Assembly: GCA_024227975.1 (NCBI GenBank)
Contig: JAAETV010000452.1
Coordinates: 1 to 17,056, forward strand
DNA: 17,056 bases
Origin: Actinomycetes bacterium
GTDB lineage: Bacteria > Actinomycetota > Acidimicrobiia > Acidimicrobiales > SZUA-35
Direction: 5' to 3'
Made by a program: the position numbers and the translations under genes. The notes below the pieces were generated by a model, which was not told where the DNA came from, did no database searches, and saw only the letters and a list, made by a program, of their open reading frames with translations. Below, piece after piece: positions 7,060 through 13,638 of this stretch (its first letter is position 1; every line of letters starts with the position of its first letter).

Positions 7060-8013
7060 CTACAACCAGCCCAGGCTGAGGGCGGCGAAGGCAGCCAGTC
7101 CGATGACGATCCGGTAGTAGCCGAAGATGTCGAGGCCTCGCTCTTGGAGCCAGGCCACCATCCACCGGACTGAGGCCACGGCGGCGCCGAAGGCAACGAC
7201 CAGACCGATCAGGGGGGTGGCCAGGCCGAACGTGTCGATCAACAGGTCGCCTTCCTGGACAGCCGTGAGCAGGGTGGCCGCCGACAGGGTGATGAGGCCA
7301 AGTAGGAAGCTGAACTCGACGGCGGCCCGCAGGCAGAGGCCGACAATGAGGGCGGCGATGATCGTGACCAGGCTGCGACTGACCCCGGGCCACAAGGCAA
7401 TGGCCTGGCCGAACCCGATGAGCCCAGCCTGGGCCAGTGTGATCTCGTGGAGCTCAATCCCAGCCCGGTCGAGCAGGCCCATCCTGGTGATCATCACGAT
7501 GGCGATCCCACCAACCAGCCAGGCGGTGGCAGTGGGAAGTACGCCGAACAGGTTTTCTCTGACCAGAGAACCGAAGGCGAGCCCGATGATGGCAGTAGGG
7601 ACAAAAGCGGCGACGACAGCCAGCATGATCCGTCGTCCATCATCACTACGACCGAGGAGCCCGTCGACCATCTGGCGGATCCGCTGGTGATAGAGGAAGA
7701 CCACGGCCAGGATTGCTCCGGCCTGTATGCAGATGGCGTACGCATCGAGGGCTGTCTCTTCAGCCTCGGTGCCCCCGAGGCCGAGCAGTTCGGTGGTGAC
7801 CAGTAGATGGCCTGTCGAGCTGACGGGGAGGTACTCGGTCAATCCTTCGACCAGGCCGAGGACGATGGCCGACCAGACCGAGAGCCCGACGGCTGTTCCG
7901 TCGCCTTGGGCCGCGGCCGGCAGGGTCCACGCCCCCACAATCACGAGGAGGGCGAACGCCACAGGCACAAGCCCGGCTCGTTTCTGTCGCCAAGGCTTGT
8001 GTGTTTCAATCAC
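7060..8013 (-). CDS. uppP: Undecaprenyl-diphosphatase UppP (BacA)
   Basis: A 317-residue polytopic membrane protein of the BacA/UppP family. It dephosphorylates undecaprenyl diphosphate so that the lipid carrier can be reused in peptidoglycan synthesis, and it confers bacitracin tolerance. The two catalytic signatures are present: EGLTEYLPVSSTGHL at 56-70 (Glu56, Glu60, Ser65) and PGVSRSLVT at 209-217 (Ser212, Arg213). Family members are usually about 270 residues. Here about 42 extra N-terminal residues form a hydrophobic segment (about 14-33) ending LPAAAQ, which looks like a signal peptide or an added helix. The start is a GTG at 8013 with no clear ribosome binding site. The gene converges with the FHA-ABC gene (34 nt between stops). 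Its upstream region contains the SOS palindrome at 8074-8117. Confidence 0.93.
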   Translation of the reverse strand: MIETHKPWRQKRAGLVPVAFALLVIVGAWTLPAAAQGDGTAVGLSVWSAIVLGLVEGLTEYLPVSSTGHLLVTTELLGLGGTEAEETALDAYAICIQAGAILAVVFLYHQRIRQMVDGLLGRSDDGRRIMLAVVAAFVPTAIIGLAFGSLVRENLFGVLPTATAWLVGGIAIVMITRMGLLDRAGIELHEITLAQAGLIGFGQAIALWPGVSRSLVTIIAALIVGLCLRAAVEFSFLLGLITLSAATLLTAVQEGDLLIDTFGLATPLIGLVVAFGAAVASVRWMVAWLQERGLDIFGYYRIVIGLAAFAALSLGWL

Positions 8014-8088
8014 TAGCGGCAGATGGTGCCATGGCTGGGAGGCGTTCCAAACCAGTCGTGCCCAAAATCAACGATAATCCGATCATAC

Positions 8089-8102
8089 CGAACAGGTGTT
8101 CG
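8089..8102. promoter_or_regulatory. LexA (SOS) box
   Basis: CGAACAGGTGTTCG matches exactly the Gram-positive and actinobacterial LexA consensus CGAAC-N4-GTTCG. It lies between the two outward TATGAT hexamers (8082-8087 on the minus strand, 8104-8109 on the plus strand). Bound LexA would be expected to block both the small gene at 8116 and uppP. LexA binding is inferred from the consensus match. Confidence 0.75.
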
Positions 8103-8103
8103 A

Positions 8104-8109
8104 TATGAT
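8104..8109 (+). promoter_or_regulatory. -10 element for a leaderless small gene
   Basis: TATGAT is followed by 6 nt (CGGATT) and then the ATG at 8116, which would place the first transcribed base at or next to the start codon. TANNNT about 6-7 nt before the start is the typical signature of leaderless actinobacterial genes. It is consistent with the absence of a ribosome binding site. Confidence 0.55.
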
Positions 8110-8115
8110 CGGATT

Positions 8116-8301
8116 ATGATTCCTCAGTCAGATCCACCAGAATCCCGTCCTCCGCCTGTGGCCCATGTCCCTATGGGCACGGCCGAAGACTGGGAGCAAC
8201 TCCGACGCTCGGTGGCCATGCTCCCTCCGAGGGCGTGGGCCCTCCGCCGAGAGGAAGCCTTGCAGGCCCTCCAATCCCTGGTCAGCTGCCTCCGCCAATA
8301 G
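8116..8301 (+). CDS. Small protein (61 aa), predicted SOS-induced and leaderless
   Basis: A 61-residue frame starting MIPQSDPPESRPPP. The N-terminal 20 residues are proline-rich and probably disordered. The rest (about 24-61, AEDWEQLRRSVAML, ALRREEALQALQSLVSCLRQ) is predicted to form one or two amphipathic helices. It has one cysteine (Cys58) and no membrane helix or signal peptide. There is no Shine-Dalgarno sequence, but TATGAT lies 6 nt before the ATG and a perfect LexA box overlaps the promoter. Known actinobacterial SOS small proteins include cell-division inhibitors, but those usually have a membrane helix, so function cannot be assigned. I do not recognise the family. It ends 23 nt before the convergent DUF2461 stop. 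Confidence 0.6.
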   Translation: MIPQSDPPESRPPPVAHVPMGTAEDWEQLRRSVAMLPPRAWALRREEALQALQSLVSCLRQ

Positions 8302-8324
8302 GTCGGTGGCCCATACCAAGAGCC

Positions 8325-9002
8325 CTAGGAGAGGTTTGCTACCAGCCAGTGGTGGACGTCGGCGCATTGTTCGAGTTGTTCGATGCAGTAGTCGACCAGA
8401 CCAGGATCGTTGGCCGATGAGGGGAGTGGCTCGGCCCAGCGAGCCTGGAACATCTTGTGGCGGAACAGGTCGGCTCGGGGGTGGTCCTCGGCATAGGGCT
8501 TGGGCACCCGCTTGTATCCCTGCCCGGCGATGTCGAGGGTTCGCCCTTGGCCCAACTCGGTCAGGGCGTTGGCCAGTTCGGTCCCGGTGTCGTCATCATC
8601 GATCAAGTGCCGCCAGCGATCGAGATCGGGCAAGGCGGTTCCGGTTGCGAAACCGATTTCTTCGGCTGAGATGCGGACCATCAGGGTCGGTGCTGTCTTC
8701 TTGTTGTCGCCCTCCCAGAATCTGAGCAGGAGGTGGTCCTTGTAAGGGCTCTTGTCTGGGGAGAAGCGCAGGTCATTGTTGATGGGGGAGATCGAGCCGT
8801 TGGTCTTGGGCTGGGCCGTGATGCCAGGGGCCATCCCCGTGGCGAGGCGTTCCCCGATGGTGGCGACGAAGGCCTTTGTCGGGGCGACGATGGTGGTGTC
8901 GTAGGTCCTGCGATTGGCATCGAACCAGGCCTTGTCCTGTGTCCCCAGCTCACTCAGGAACTCGAGCCCCCCAGCTGAGAACCCTTCGAATGCACTGCTC
9001 AT
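8325..9002 (-). CDS. DUF2461 family protein
   Basis: A 225-residue protein with the family landmarks. The N-terminus reads FEGFSAGGLEFLSELGTQDK and then AWFDANRRTYD. The central signature is INNDLRFSPDKSPYKDHLLL, and the segment AGQGYKRVPKPYAEDHPRADL is near the C-terminus. The function of DUF2461 (TIGR02453) is not established. It is widespread, cytosolic and lacks a recognised active site. The ATG at 9002 is chosen because GAGGGGTGG lies just upstream and homologous sequence begins here. An upstream in-frame ATG at 9080 would add 26 basic residues with no family support. Confidence 0.85.
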   Translation of the reverse strand: MSSAFEGFSAGGLEFLSELGTQDKAWFDANRRTYDTTIVAPTKAFVATIGERLATGMAPGITAQPKTNGSISPINNDLRFSPDKSPYKDHLLLRFWEGDNKKTAPTLMVRISAEEIGFATGTALPDLDRWRHLIDDDDTGTELANALTELGQGRTLDIAGQGYKRVPKPYAEDHPRADLFRHKMFQARWAEPLPSSANDPGLVDYCIEQLEQCADVHHWLVANLS

Positions 9003-9230
9003 GGGGCCACCCCTCACTCGTGGATGCGTTTTGTGTTGGTCTTTCGACGAACTGGGTCGGCCACGATGGACTGACCTCACGACAAGTCTGCCCCCAACCT
9101 CAGGTGATGAGCGTTACCAGCACCGGAATGTCGCCGTCATCTCGTGGTCGATGGTCATGGGCTCCACGAGGCCGAACCCGAGTTCGTCCGACTCGATCCG
9201 ACCCGACCTGAGTGGGTTAAGGTCACTGGC
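9003..9230. other. Divergent intergenic region, DUF2461 / DinB-fold gene
   Basis: This 228-nt stretch separates the divergent starts at 9002 and 9231 and must hold both promoters. I see no strong -10/-35 pair, no perfect inverted repeat of note and no RNA gene. An in-frame ATG at 9144 would extend the DinB-fold protein by 29 residues, but that extension does not look like the family. Confidence 0.4.
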
Positions 9231-9854
9231 GTGGAACAGCCGACACCTGACCGCAAGGACTGGACGTGGGTCTTGGAACGGACCTGTGAGAGCTGCGGCC
9301 TCGATGCTGGCCAGCTCGATCGCTCCGACATGGGAACCCGCATCCGAGCCAATGCTGCCACCTGGCGGGCCCTGCTGGCCCGCGGATCCATGGTCGCAGC
9401 CAGGCCTCCGACCGCTCCAACCACCGCCCCGGTCTGGTCAGCGTTGGAATACGGCTGCCATGTTCGCGATGTCTATCGCCGCTTCCATGACCGGATCGGT
9501 CGCATGCTGACCGAGGACGCTCCCTCGTTTGCTGATTGGGATCAGAACCATGCGGCCGTCGAAGGTGGCTATGGCGAGCAGGATCCGGGTCGGGTCAGCT
9601 ACGACCTGGCCCTGATCGCCGGTCAAACCGCAGACATGGTCGATCGGATCATGGGTGACCAATGGGAGCGGACGGGAACCCGTTCCGACGGAACACCGTT
9701 CACCATCGAGTCCCTCGTTCGCTACCTCCTCCACGATGTGGTCCATCATGCCTGGGATGTCGACCAGGGCTTCGAGGCCCTGCTGGCCGGCCCCTACGCT
9801 GAGGAAGCCGAAGAAGGCACGGACGACACCGACCGCGCTGGCGGGGACTCGTAG
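9231..9854 (+). CDS. DinB-fold protein
   Basis: About 207 residues from a GTG start preceded by AAGG at 8-nt spacing. The sequence WTWVLERTCESCGLD (Cys19, Cys22), then TRIRANAATWRALLARG, matches an actinobacterial subgroup of the DinB/YfiT four-helix superfamily. The metal-site histidines of the fold appear as His77 (LEYGCHVRDV) and His168 with His172 (LLHDVVHHAWD). Relatives include thiol-dependent transferases that use mycothiol or bacillithiol, but no substrate can be named. The CxxC pair near the N-terminus is conserved in the subgroup and could bind metal. The acidic tail (EEAEEGTDDTD) is probably disordered. It lies 5 nt upstream of the phosphatase gene, so the two are probably co-transcribed. 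Confidence 0.75.
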   Translation: MEQPTPDRKDWTWVLERTCESCGLDAGQLDRSDMGTRIRANAATWRALLARGSMVAARPPTAPTTAPVWSALEYGCHVRDVYRRFHDRIGRMLTEDAPSFADWDQNHAAVEGGYGEQDPGRVSYDLALIAGQTADMVDRIMGDQWERTGTRSDGTPFTIESLVRYLLHDVVHHAWDVDQGFEALLAGPYAEEAEEGTDDTDRAGGDS

Positions 9855-9859
9855 CGCGG

Positions 9860-10642
9860 GTGAGGTTTCCAATCGACGATCATCGAGATGACGTCACCGC
9901 CCTGATCCAAGCGGCCAGCCGGCGATCACTGGACTGGTTCCGCCGGCCAATGGCCGTCGAGAACAAGCTCGAGCAGGGGTTCGACCCCGTCACCGAGGCT
10001 GATCGAGCGGTCGAGGACGAGATCAGGGCCGGTCTCGAGCGGCGCTTCGCCGACCACGCCATCATGGGCGAGGAAGGCGGCGAGACCGGGGAGGGCCCCT
10101 ATCGATGGGTGATCGATCCCATCGATGGGACGAGAGCCTTCATCTCCGGCCAGCCTATGTGGGGCACCCTGGTCGGCTTCCAGATCGAGGGGGAGCCGGT
10201 GGCGGGCTGGATGCACCAACCGGTCCTCGATGAGACCCATGTAGCCACACCAAGCGGGGGATGGCTCACCCGCAACGGAGAGACGCGCCCTCTGGGCACC
10301 AGCAGGGTGACAGAGCTGGGTGATGCCATCGTGTTGTGCACCCATCCCGAGATGTTCGTCACCGAACGTGAGCGTGAAGGGTTCGGACGGATCGATCAGG
10401 CGGCCCGCCTAGTGCGCTACTCGGGCGATTGTGTCAACTACGGGCTCTTAGCCGCTGGTCATGCCGACCTGGTGGTTGAGAACCAGCTGAAGCCATACGA
10501 CATCATCCCCCTGATCCCGATTGTCGAGGCCGCGGGCGGGGTCATCACCGACATTGCCGGTCGAATACCAGTGGATGGAGGCTATGTAGTAGCGGCCGCA
10601 TCCCGCGAACTGCATGAGGCTGCACTGGCCATGCTCAGCTGA
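9860..10642 (+). CDS. Inositol monophosphatase family, HisN-like phosphatase
   Basis: A 260-residue Mg-dependent phosphatase of the FIG superfamily, with a GTG start. Visible motifs are DPVTEADR (42-49), GEEGGE with Glu71, the core WVIDPIDGTRAF with Asp86, Asp89, Gly90 and Thr91, and KPYDIIPLIPIVEAAGG with Asp214. The last motif, and the length, match the HisN-type histidinol-phosphatase group better than SuhB. Histidinol phosphatase would catalyse the penultimate step of histidine synthesis, but no other his gene is nearby. Inositol-phosphate or PAP phosphatase activity therefore remains possible. It is 5 nt from the DinB-fold gene stop, and the two probably form one transcript. Confidence 0.82.
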   Translation: MRFPIDDHRDDVTALIQAASRRSLDWFRRPMAVENKLEQGFDPVTEADRAVEDEIRAGLERRFADHAIMGEEGGETGEGPYRWVIDPIDGTRAFISGQPMWGTLVGFQIEGEPVAGWMHQPVLDETHVATPSGGWLTRNGETRPLGTSRVTELGDAIVLCTHPEMFVTEREREGFGRIDQAARLVRYSGDCVNYGLLAAGHADLVVENQLKPYDIIPLIPIVEAAGGVITDIAGRIPVDGGYVVAAASRELHEAALAMLS

Positions 10643-10888
10643 GAACCCCCTGATCAGAGTAAGAAACCAGGATTAGGCTGTTCTGCCCAGGGGTCGTCTG
10701 AGGCAATGACGGGCGAGTGCTACGCCAACATGATTGTCCGTTCGCGTGACCCCTGCCACCAGGGCTGGTTACGATGGGCTCTGCTCCGGGATGAGTTGTG
10801 TTGGTCACAGGCGGATTTGACCTCACACTTGAGCAAGCATTCCCTCCCGGCGCCCCAAGACTTCTTGTCGTCACACCAAGGGGGACGC
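10643..10888 (+). other. Intergenic region upstream of the BON-OmpA-BMP gene
   Basis: These 246 nt follow the phosphatase stop. An in-frame ATG at 10706 would add 61 residues, but they are unusually rich in Cys, Trp and His and unlike the rest of the protein. I therefore read the region as untranslated leader and promoter. Apart from the promoter candidate at 10746-10775 I see no strong hairpin or RNA gene. Confidence 0.45.
10746..10775 (+). promoter_or_regulatory. Possible promoter for the BON-OmpA-BMP gene
   Basis: GTGACC at 10746-10751 and TACGAT at 10770-10775 are spaced 18 nt apart, an acceptable sigma-A-like pair for a high-GC actinobacterium. It would give a leader of about 105 nt before the GTG at 10889. 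The -35 match is partial. Confidence 0.33.
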
Positions 10889-12964
10889 GTGGAGAACTAC
10901 GAAGAGTATCCAGACGATCAGGCTGGGTTGTCCGATGAAGAGTTCGAGAACCTGCTCCTGGCCCGCAGCGAGCTGTCTCACGCACTGAGGACCGAACATG
11001 ACCCGCAGCGCCGCCAAGCGTTGCTGTCCCGACTGAGTGAGAACCGAGCAGAGATCCTGCGTATGCAGCGCGAGCTCGGTATCGATAGTCCCCAGTCGGC
11101 GGCCCTGCGAACCTCCAGGAGCTATCTGGTCGATCCGTGGACCTCAGACACATCAGAGCAGCCTGCCACTCAGGGGCCATACGACTATGGGGTTGGAGCG
11201 GTCACCGATCCGCCTATGGCCAATCGGCGCATACGGCCTGAGTCTTCATTCCGGGGTGCGGGTCCGGTCTATGAGGGAGGGGGTGGTGGCGGGGCATCAC
11301 GCATGAGTCGTTCGATGATCGCCTTCGCCCTGACCGCCGTCCTCGGCGTCCTGGCCGCCACCCTCGCCTTTCGCCTCTTCAGCAGCAGCTCCGACACAAC
11401 AGCGACACCGGATGATTCGACAGATGCAGCTACGGGCGAGCCTTCAGGTGCCGTCGAACAGATCCAAGCGGTCATCGCTGGAATGGGTATCAGTGGGATC
11501 GTCGTTGAAGACGTGGACGGGGTTATCCACCTGATCGGGGTCGTTTCCTCCGAGGCTGAGAAGACTGCCATCGTAGGTGGAGCCGAAGCGTTGGCCAGCG
11601 GTATCCCCGTCGACGGCACCCAGCTCATCGTCGATAGTGCCAGTGGAACCGATGACACGCCGACTGGTGATCCAGAAGAAGGGAGTCGAGAAGCAACCCT
11701 CCAGACCGAGATCAACCGGGTGGTTGCTGCAACCCCGATCCTCTTCGAGGTCGGCGAGACCGACCTGGGCGAGCTCCAGCTGCGAATTCTCAACAACATC
11801 GCGACGATCCTGCTCGCCTACCCGGATTCTCAAGTCATCGTCCGGGGCTTCACCGACGATCAGGGTAGTGAGGAGGCCAACCGGGCGGTCAGCCTAGCTC
11901 GGGCCGAGAGCGTGAAGTCCTATCTGGTCTCCAAGGGCGTGGCCGAAGGGGTCTTGGACGTCGAGGCCGTAGGCGAGGATACGTCCTCCCAATCGGAAGC
12001 ACTGGCCAACCTGGAGCGTCGAGTCGAGTTCAAGGTCGTGCCGGGCCCTGGCGGAGCACTCGCCCCCAACGATTCCGCCTTCCGCGTCGCCATCGTGGCC
12101 CCCAGCGCCCGCAATGACCTGGCCTTCACCCAGAGCATGGTCGATGCGATGAACGTCATCGCGGCCGAACGAGGCAATGTCGAGGTCGACGTCACTGACG
12201 GCACGTTCGTAGTCGATGAGGCGGTCGCGGCTATTCGCGGCTACGCCGATCAGGGCTACGACCTCGTGATCGCTCACGGCTCCCAATATGGGGGCCCACT
12301 CAAGGACTTGGCGCCGGACTATCCCGATGTTGCATTCGCCTGGGGTACAGCCAGCGACACCTTCGACCTGCCCAATGTCTATGCCTACGATGCCGCCGCC
12401 GAGCAGGGAGGCTATGTGATGGGGGCCATCGCCGGCCTCCTGAGCAACGGCACCATCGGCGTGGTCGGTCCCATCGAGGTTGGTGACGCTGCGCGCTACG
12501 TCAACGGCTTCAAGGCCGGTGCAGAGACTGAAGCCAGAGCCACGGTGCGGGTCACCTATATCGACTCGTTCTCCGATACCAGCTTGGCCGCGGCGGCTGC
12601 TCAGGAGCATGTCGATGCGGGGGCTGATGTGATGACCGGATCGGCCCAGATGGTGGTCGGTGCAGTCTCGGTGGCCGAGGCCAACAATGTCCAGTGGTTC
12701 GGGACCCAGGCCAATCAGTCGTCGCTGGCGCCCTCCCTCGTCGTCGCCTCCCAGGTGTACCACTGGGAAGTGATCCTGCGGCAGATTGTTACCGACATCG
12801 ACTCCGGGACCCCGAGTGGGCAGGCCTACTCGGCCAATCTGGCCAACGGCGGCCTCGTGATCGAGTACAACCCGACGGTCACCATCGACCCTGCCATCAA
12901 ACAGAGGGCAGACGAGCTGATTACGGCCGTCTCCGACGGCTCCATCATTCCTCCAACCAACTAG
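10889..12964 (+). CDS. Membrane-anchored BON - OmpA-like - BMP (PnrA-like) fusion protein
   Basis: About 691 residues from a GTG preceded by AAGGGGG at good spacing. The cytoplasmic part (1-138) has a predicted coiled coil (about 10-65) and ends in a Gly run. One transmembrane helix lies at about 143-164 (MIAFALTAVLGVLAATLAF). A BON domain follows at about 189-247 (GISGIVVEDVDGVIHLIGVV). The OmpA-like peptidoglycan-binding domain (about 272-385) keeps GFTDDQGSEEAN with Asp323 and SLARAESV with Arg338, the pair that binds diaminopimelate. From 398 to the end is a BMP/PnrA-type periplasmic binding domain (FRVAIVAPSARNDLAFTQSM, YDLVIAHGSQYG, GPIEVGDAARYVNGFKAGAE). TM-BON-OmpA is the plan of mycobacterial ArfA; the BMP ligand-binding domain is an addition. 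BMP proteins usually bind nucleosides and serve ABC importers, but no permease is nearby. A wall-anchored ligand sensor is an inference. Confidence 0.85.
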   Translation: MENYEEYPDDQAGLSDEEFENLLLARSELSHALRTEHDPQRRQALLSRLSENRAEILRMQRELGIDSPQSAALRTSRSYLVDPWTSDTSEQPATQGPYDYGVGAVTDPPMANRRIRPESSFRGAGPVYEGGGGGGASRMSRSMIAFALTAVLGVLAATLAFRLFSSSSDTTATPDDSTDAATGEPSGAVEQIQAVIAGMGISGIVVEDVDGVIHLIGVVSSEAEKTAIVGGAEALASGIPVDGTQLIVDSASGTDDTPTGDPEEGSREATLQTEINRVVAATPILFEVGETDLGELQLRILNNIATILLAYPDSQVIVRGFTDDQGSEEANRAVSLARAESVKSYLVSKGVAEGVLDVEAVGEDTSSQSEALANLERRVEFKVVPGPGGALAPNDSAFRVAIVAPSARNDLAFTQSMVDAMNVIAAERGNVEVDVTDGTFVVDEAVAAIRGYADQGYDLVIAHGSQYGGPLKDLAPDYPDVAFAWGTASDTFDLPNVYAYDAAAEQGGYVMGAIAGLLSNGTIGVVGPIEVGDAARYVNGFKAGAETEARATVRVTYIDSFSDTSLAAAAAQEHVDAGADVMTGSAQMVVGAVSVAEANNVQWFGTQANQSSLAPSLVVASQVYHWEVILRQIVTDIDSGTPSGQAYSANLANGGLVIEYNPTVTIDPAIKQRADELITAVSDGSIIPPTN

Positions 12965-13002
12965 CGGCTCAACCGAGCCAACCCAAGAGGCCGATAGAGC
13001 CT

Positions 13003-13046
13003 TGCTCCGGTACCGTCCTACGACAGGTCGATGCGGTACCGGAGCA
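13003..13046. terminator. 13-bp inverted repeat between convergent genes
   Basis: TGCTCCGGTACCG (13003-13015) and CGGTACCGGAGCA (13034-13046) are perfect complements around an 18-nt loop. The repeat starts 38 nt after the stop of the fusion gene. It overlaps the last codons of the convergent GNAT gene, whose stop codon is in the loop, so it could terminate transcription from both sides. There is no T-run on either side. Confidence 0.6.
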
Positions 13047-13572
13047 CGGGTTCGGGCCCATGCCAAGGTGAGTCGTCGACCTGGCCGACCATCACGCCTC
13101 CATTGGCCTCGATGATCTTGCGGGAAGCGATGTTGCCAAGGTCGGTGGACAGCTCGACATGGTCGAGCCCTTCGGCCTTTACCATCGGTAGGAGCAGGCT
13201 CAGGGCTCGCTTCGCGTACCCTCGGCGTTCCTTCCAGGGGACAACGCTGTAGCCGATATGGCCGAGGACATAGGGTGGTAGGGCGGAGCTACCAGGTTGC
13301 CAGCGAAATGAGATCGAGCCGCAGAAGGCGCCGTCCCACATCCACATGCGGTAGCCAGGCAGCCTGGCGGCTTGGGTCCCATCGGGGAGCGTGATGGGAT
13401 CGCCGGTGGCCTCCCGGTCGACCAGCGAGGCCAAGAAGGCCACCGCGTCAACCCTGATCTGCTCCAGTTCCTCGGCGGTAGCCTCGGGCCGAAGGGTGTT
13501 CGGTGACCAAGAACGCCGTAGGGCGTCGACGTAGCTTTCCAGCATCTCCCGTTCTGGCCAGCACAGCTCCAT
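13018..13572 (-). CDS. GNAT family N-acetyltransferase
   Basis: About 184 residues. The acetyl-CoA binding motif is VVPWKERRGYAKRAL (about 110-124, with RxxG/A), preceded by the beta-4 strand YVLGHIGYSV and followed by HVELSTDLGNIASRKIIEANGG, the C-terminal motif B. The N-terminal MELCWPEREM followed by SWSPNTLRPE matches the predicted-acetyltransferase group COG3981, whose substrates are unknown. The ATG at 13572 gives the usual family length. A TTG at 13638, directly after the MFS stop, would add 22 residues and allow translational coupling, so the start is uncertain. The gene is last in the minus-strand run. Confidence 0.83.
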   Translation of the reverse strand: MELCWPEREMLESYVDALRRSWSPNTLRPEATAEELEQIRVDAVAFLASLVDREATGDPITLPDGTQAARLPGYRMWMWDGAFCGSISFRWQPGSSALPPYVLGHIGYSVVPWKERRGYAKRALSLLLPMVKAEGLDHVELSTDLGNIASRKIIEANGGVMVGQVDDSPWHGPEPVLRYRIDLS

Positions 13573-13638
13573 GGCCTCAAACGTAGTCAGTGTCGGGGAG
13601 CCGACGTCAGCGATTTTCTGGTCGGCCTCGTCTCCCAA

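Larger units (their letters stand above)
8074..8117. repeat. 44-bp near-perfect palindrome over a divergent promoter
   Basis: Two 21-nt arms (8074-8094 and 8097-8117) are complementary at 20 of 21 positions around the dinucleotide GG. The only mismatch is C8088 opposite A8103. The arms include the LexA-type core at the centre and, outside it, the segment TATGATCGGATTAT on each strand. Each strand therefore presents a TATGAT hexamer reading outward. The right arm ends inside the ATG of the small gene at 8116. Confidence 0.85.

Noticed and set aside
8006..8032. Eight-codon upstream frame (MAPSAASD) overlapping the uppP start
   Set aside because: It has no convincing ribosome binding site and is short enough to occur by chance. 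It is mentioned only in connection with the uppP start.
8281..8324. Imperfect hairpin between the small SOS gene and DUF2461
   Set aside because: Arms of about GCCnCCG with mismatches are weak and no T-run follows.
10706..10888. 61-residue N-terminal extension of the BON-OmpA-BMP protein
   Set aside because: The extension is rich in Cys, Trp and His and unlike the downstream protein. The GTG at 10889 has a strong AAGGGGG ribosome binding site.
11894..13066. Long minus-strand open frame (390 codons) opposite the BON-OmpA-BMP gene
   Set aside because: It mirrors a real plus-strand gene with clear domains, and its translation is Gly/Asp/Val-rich without any motif. Long antisense frames are expected in high-GC coding DNA.
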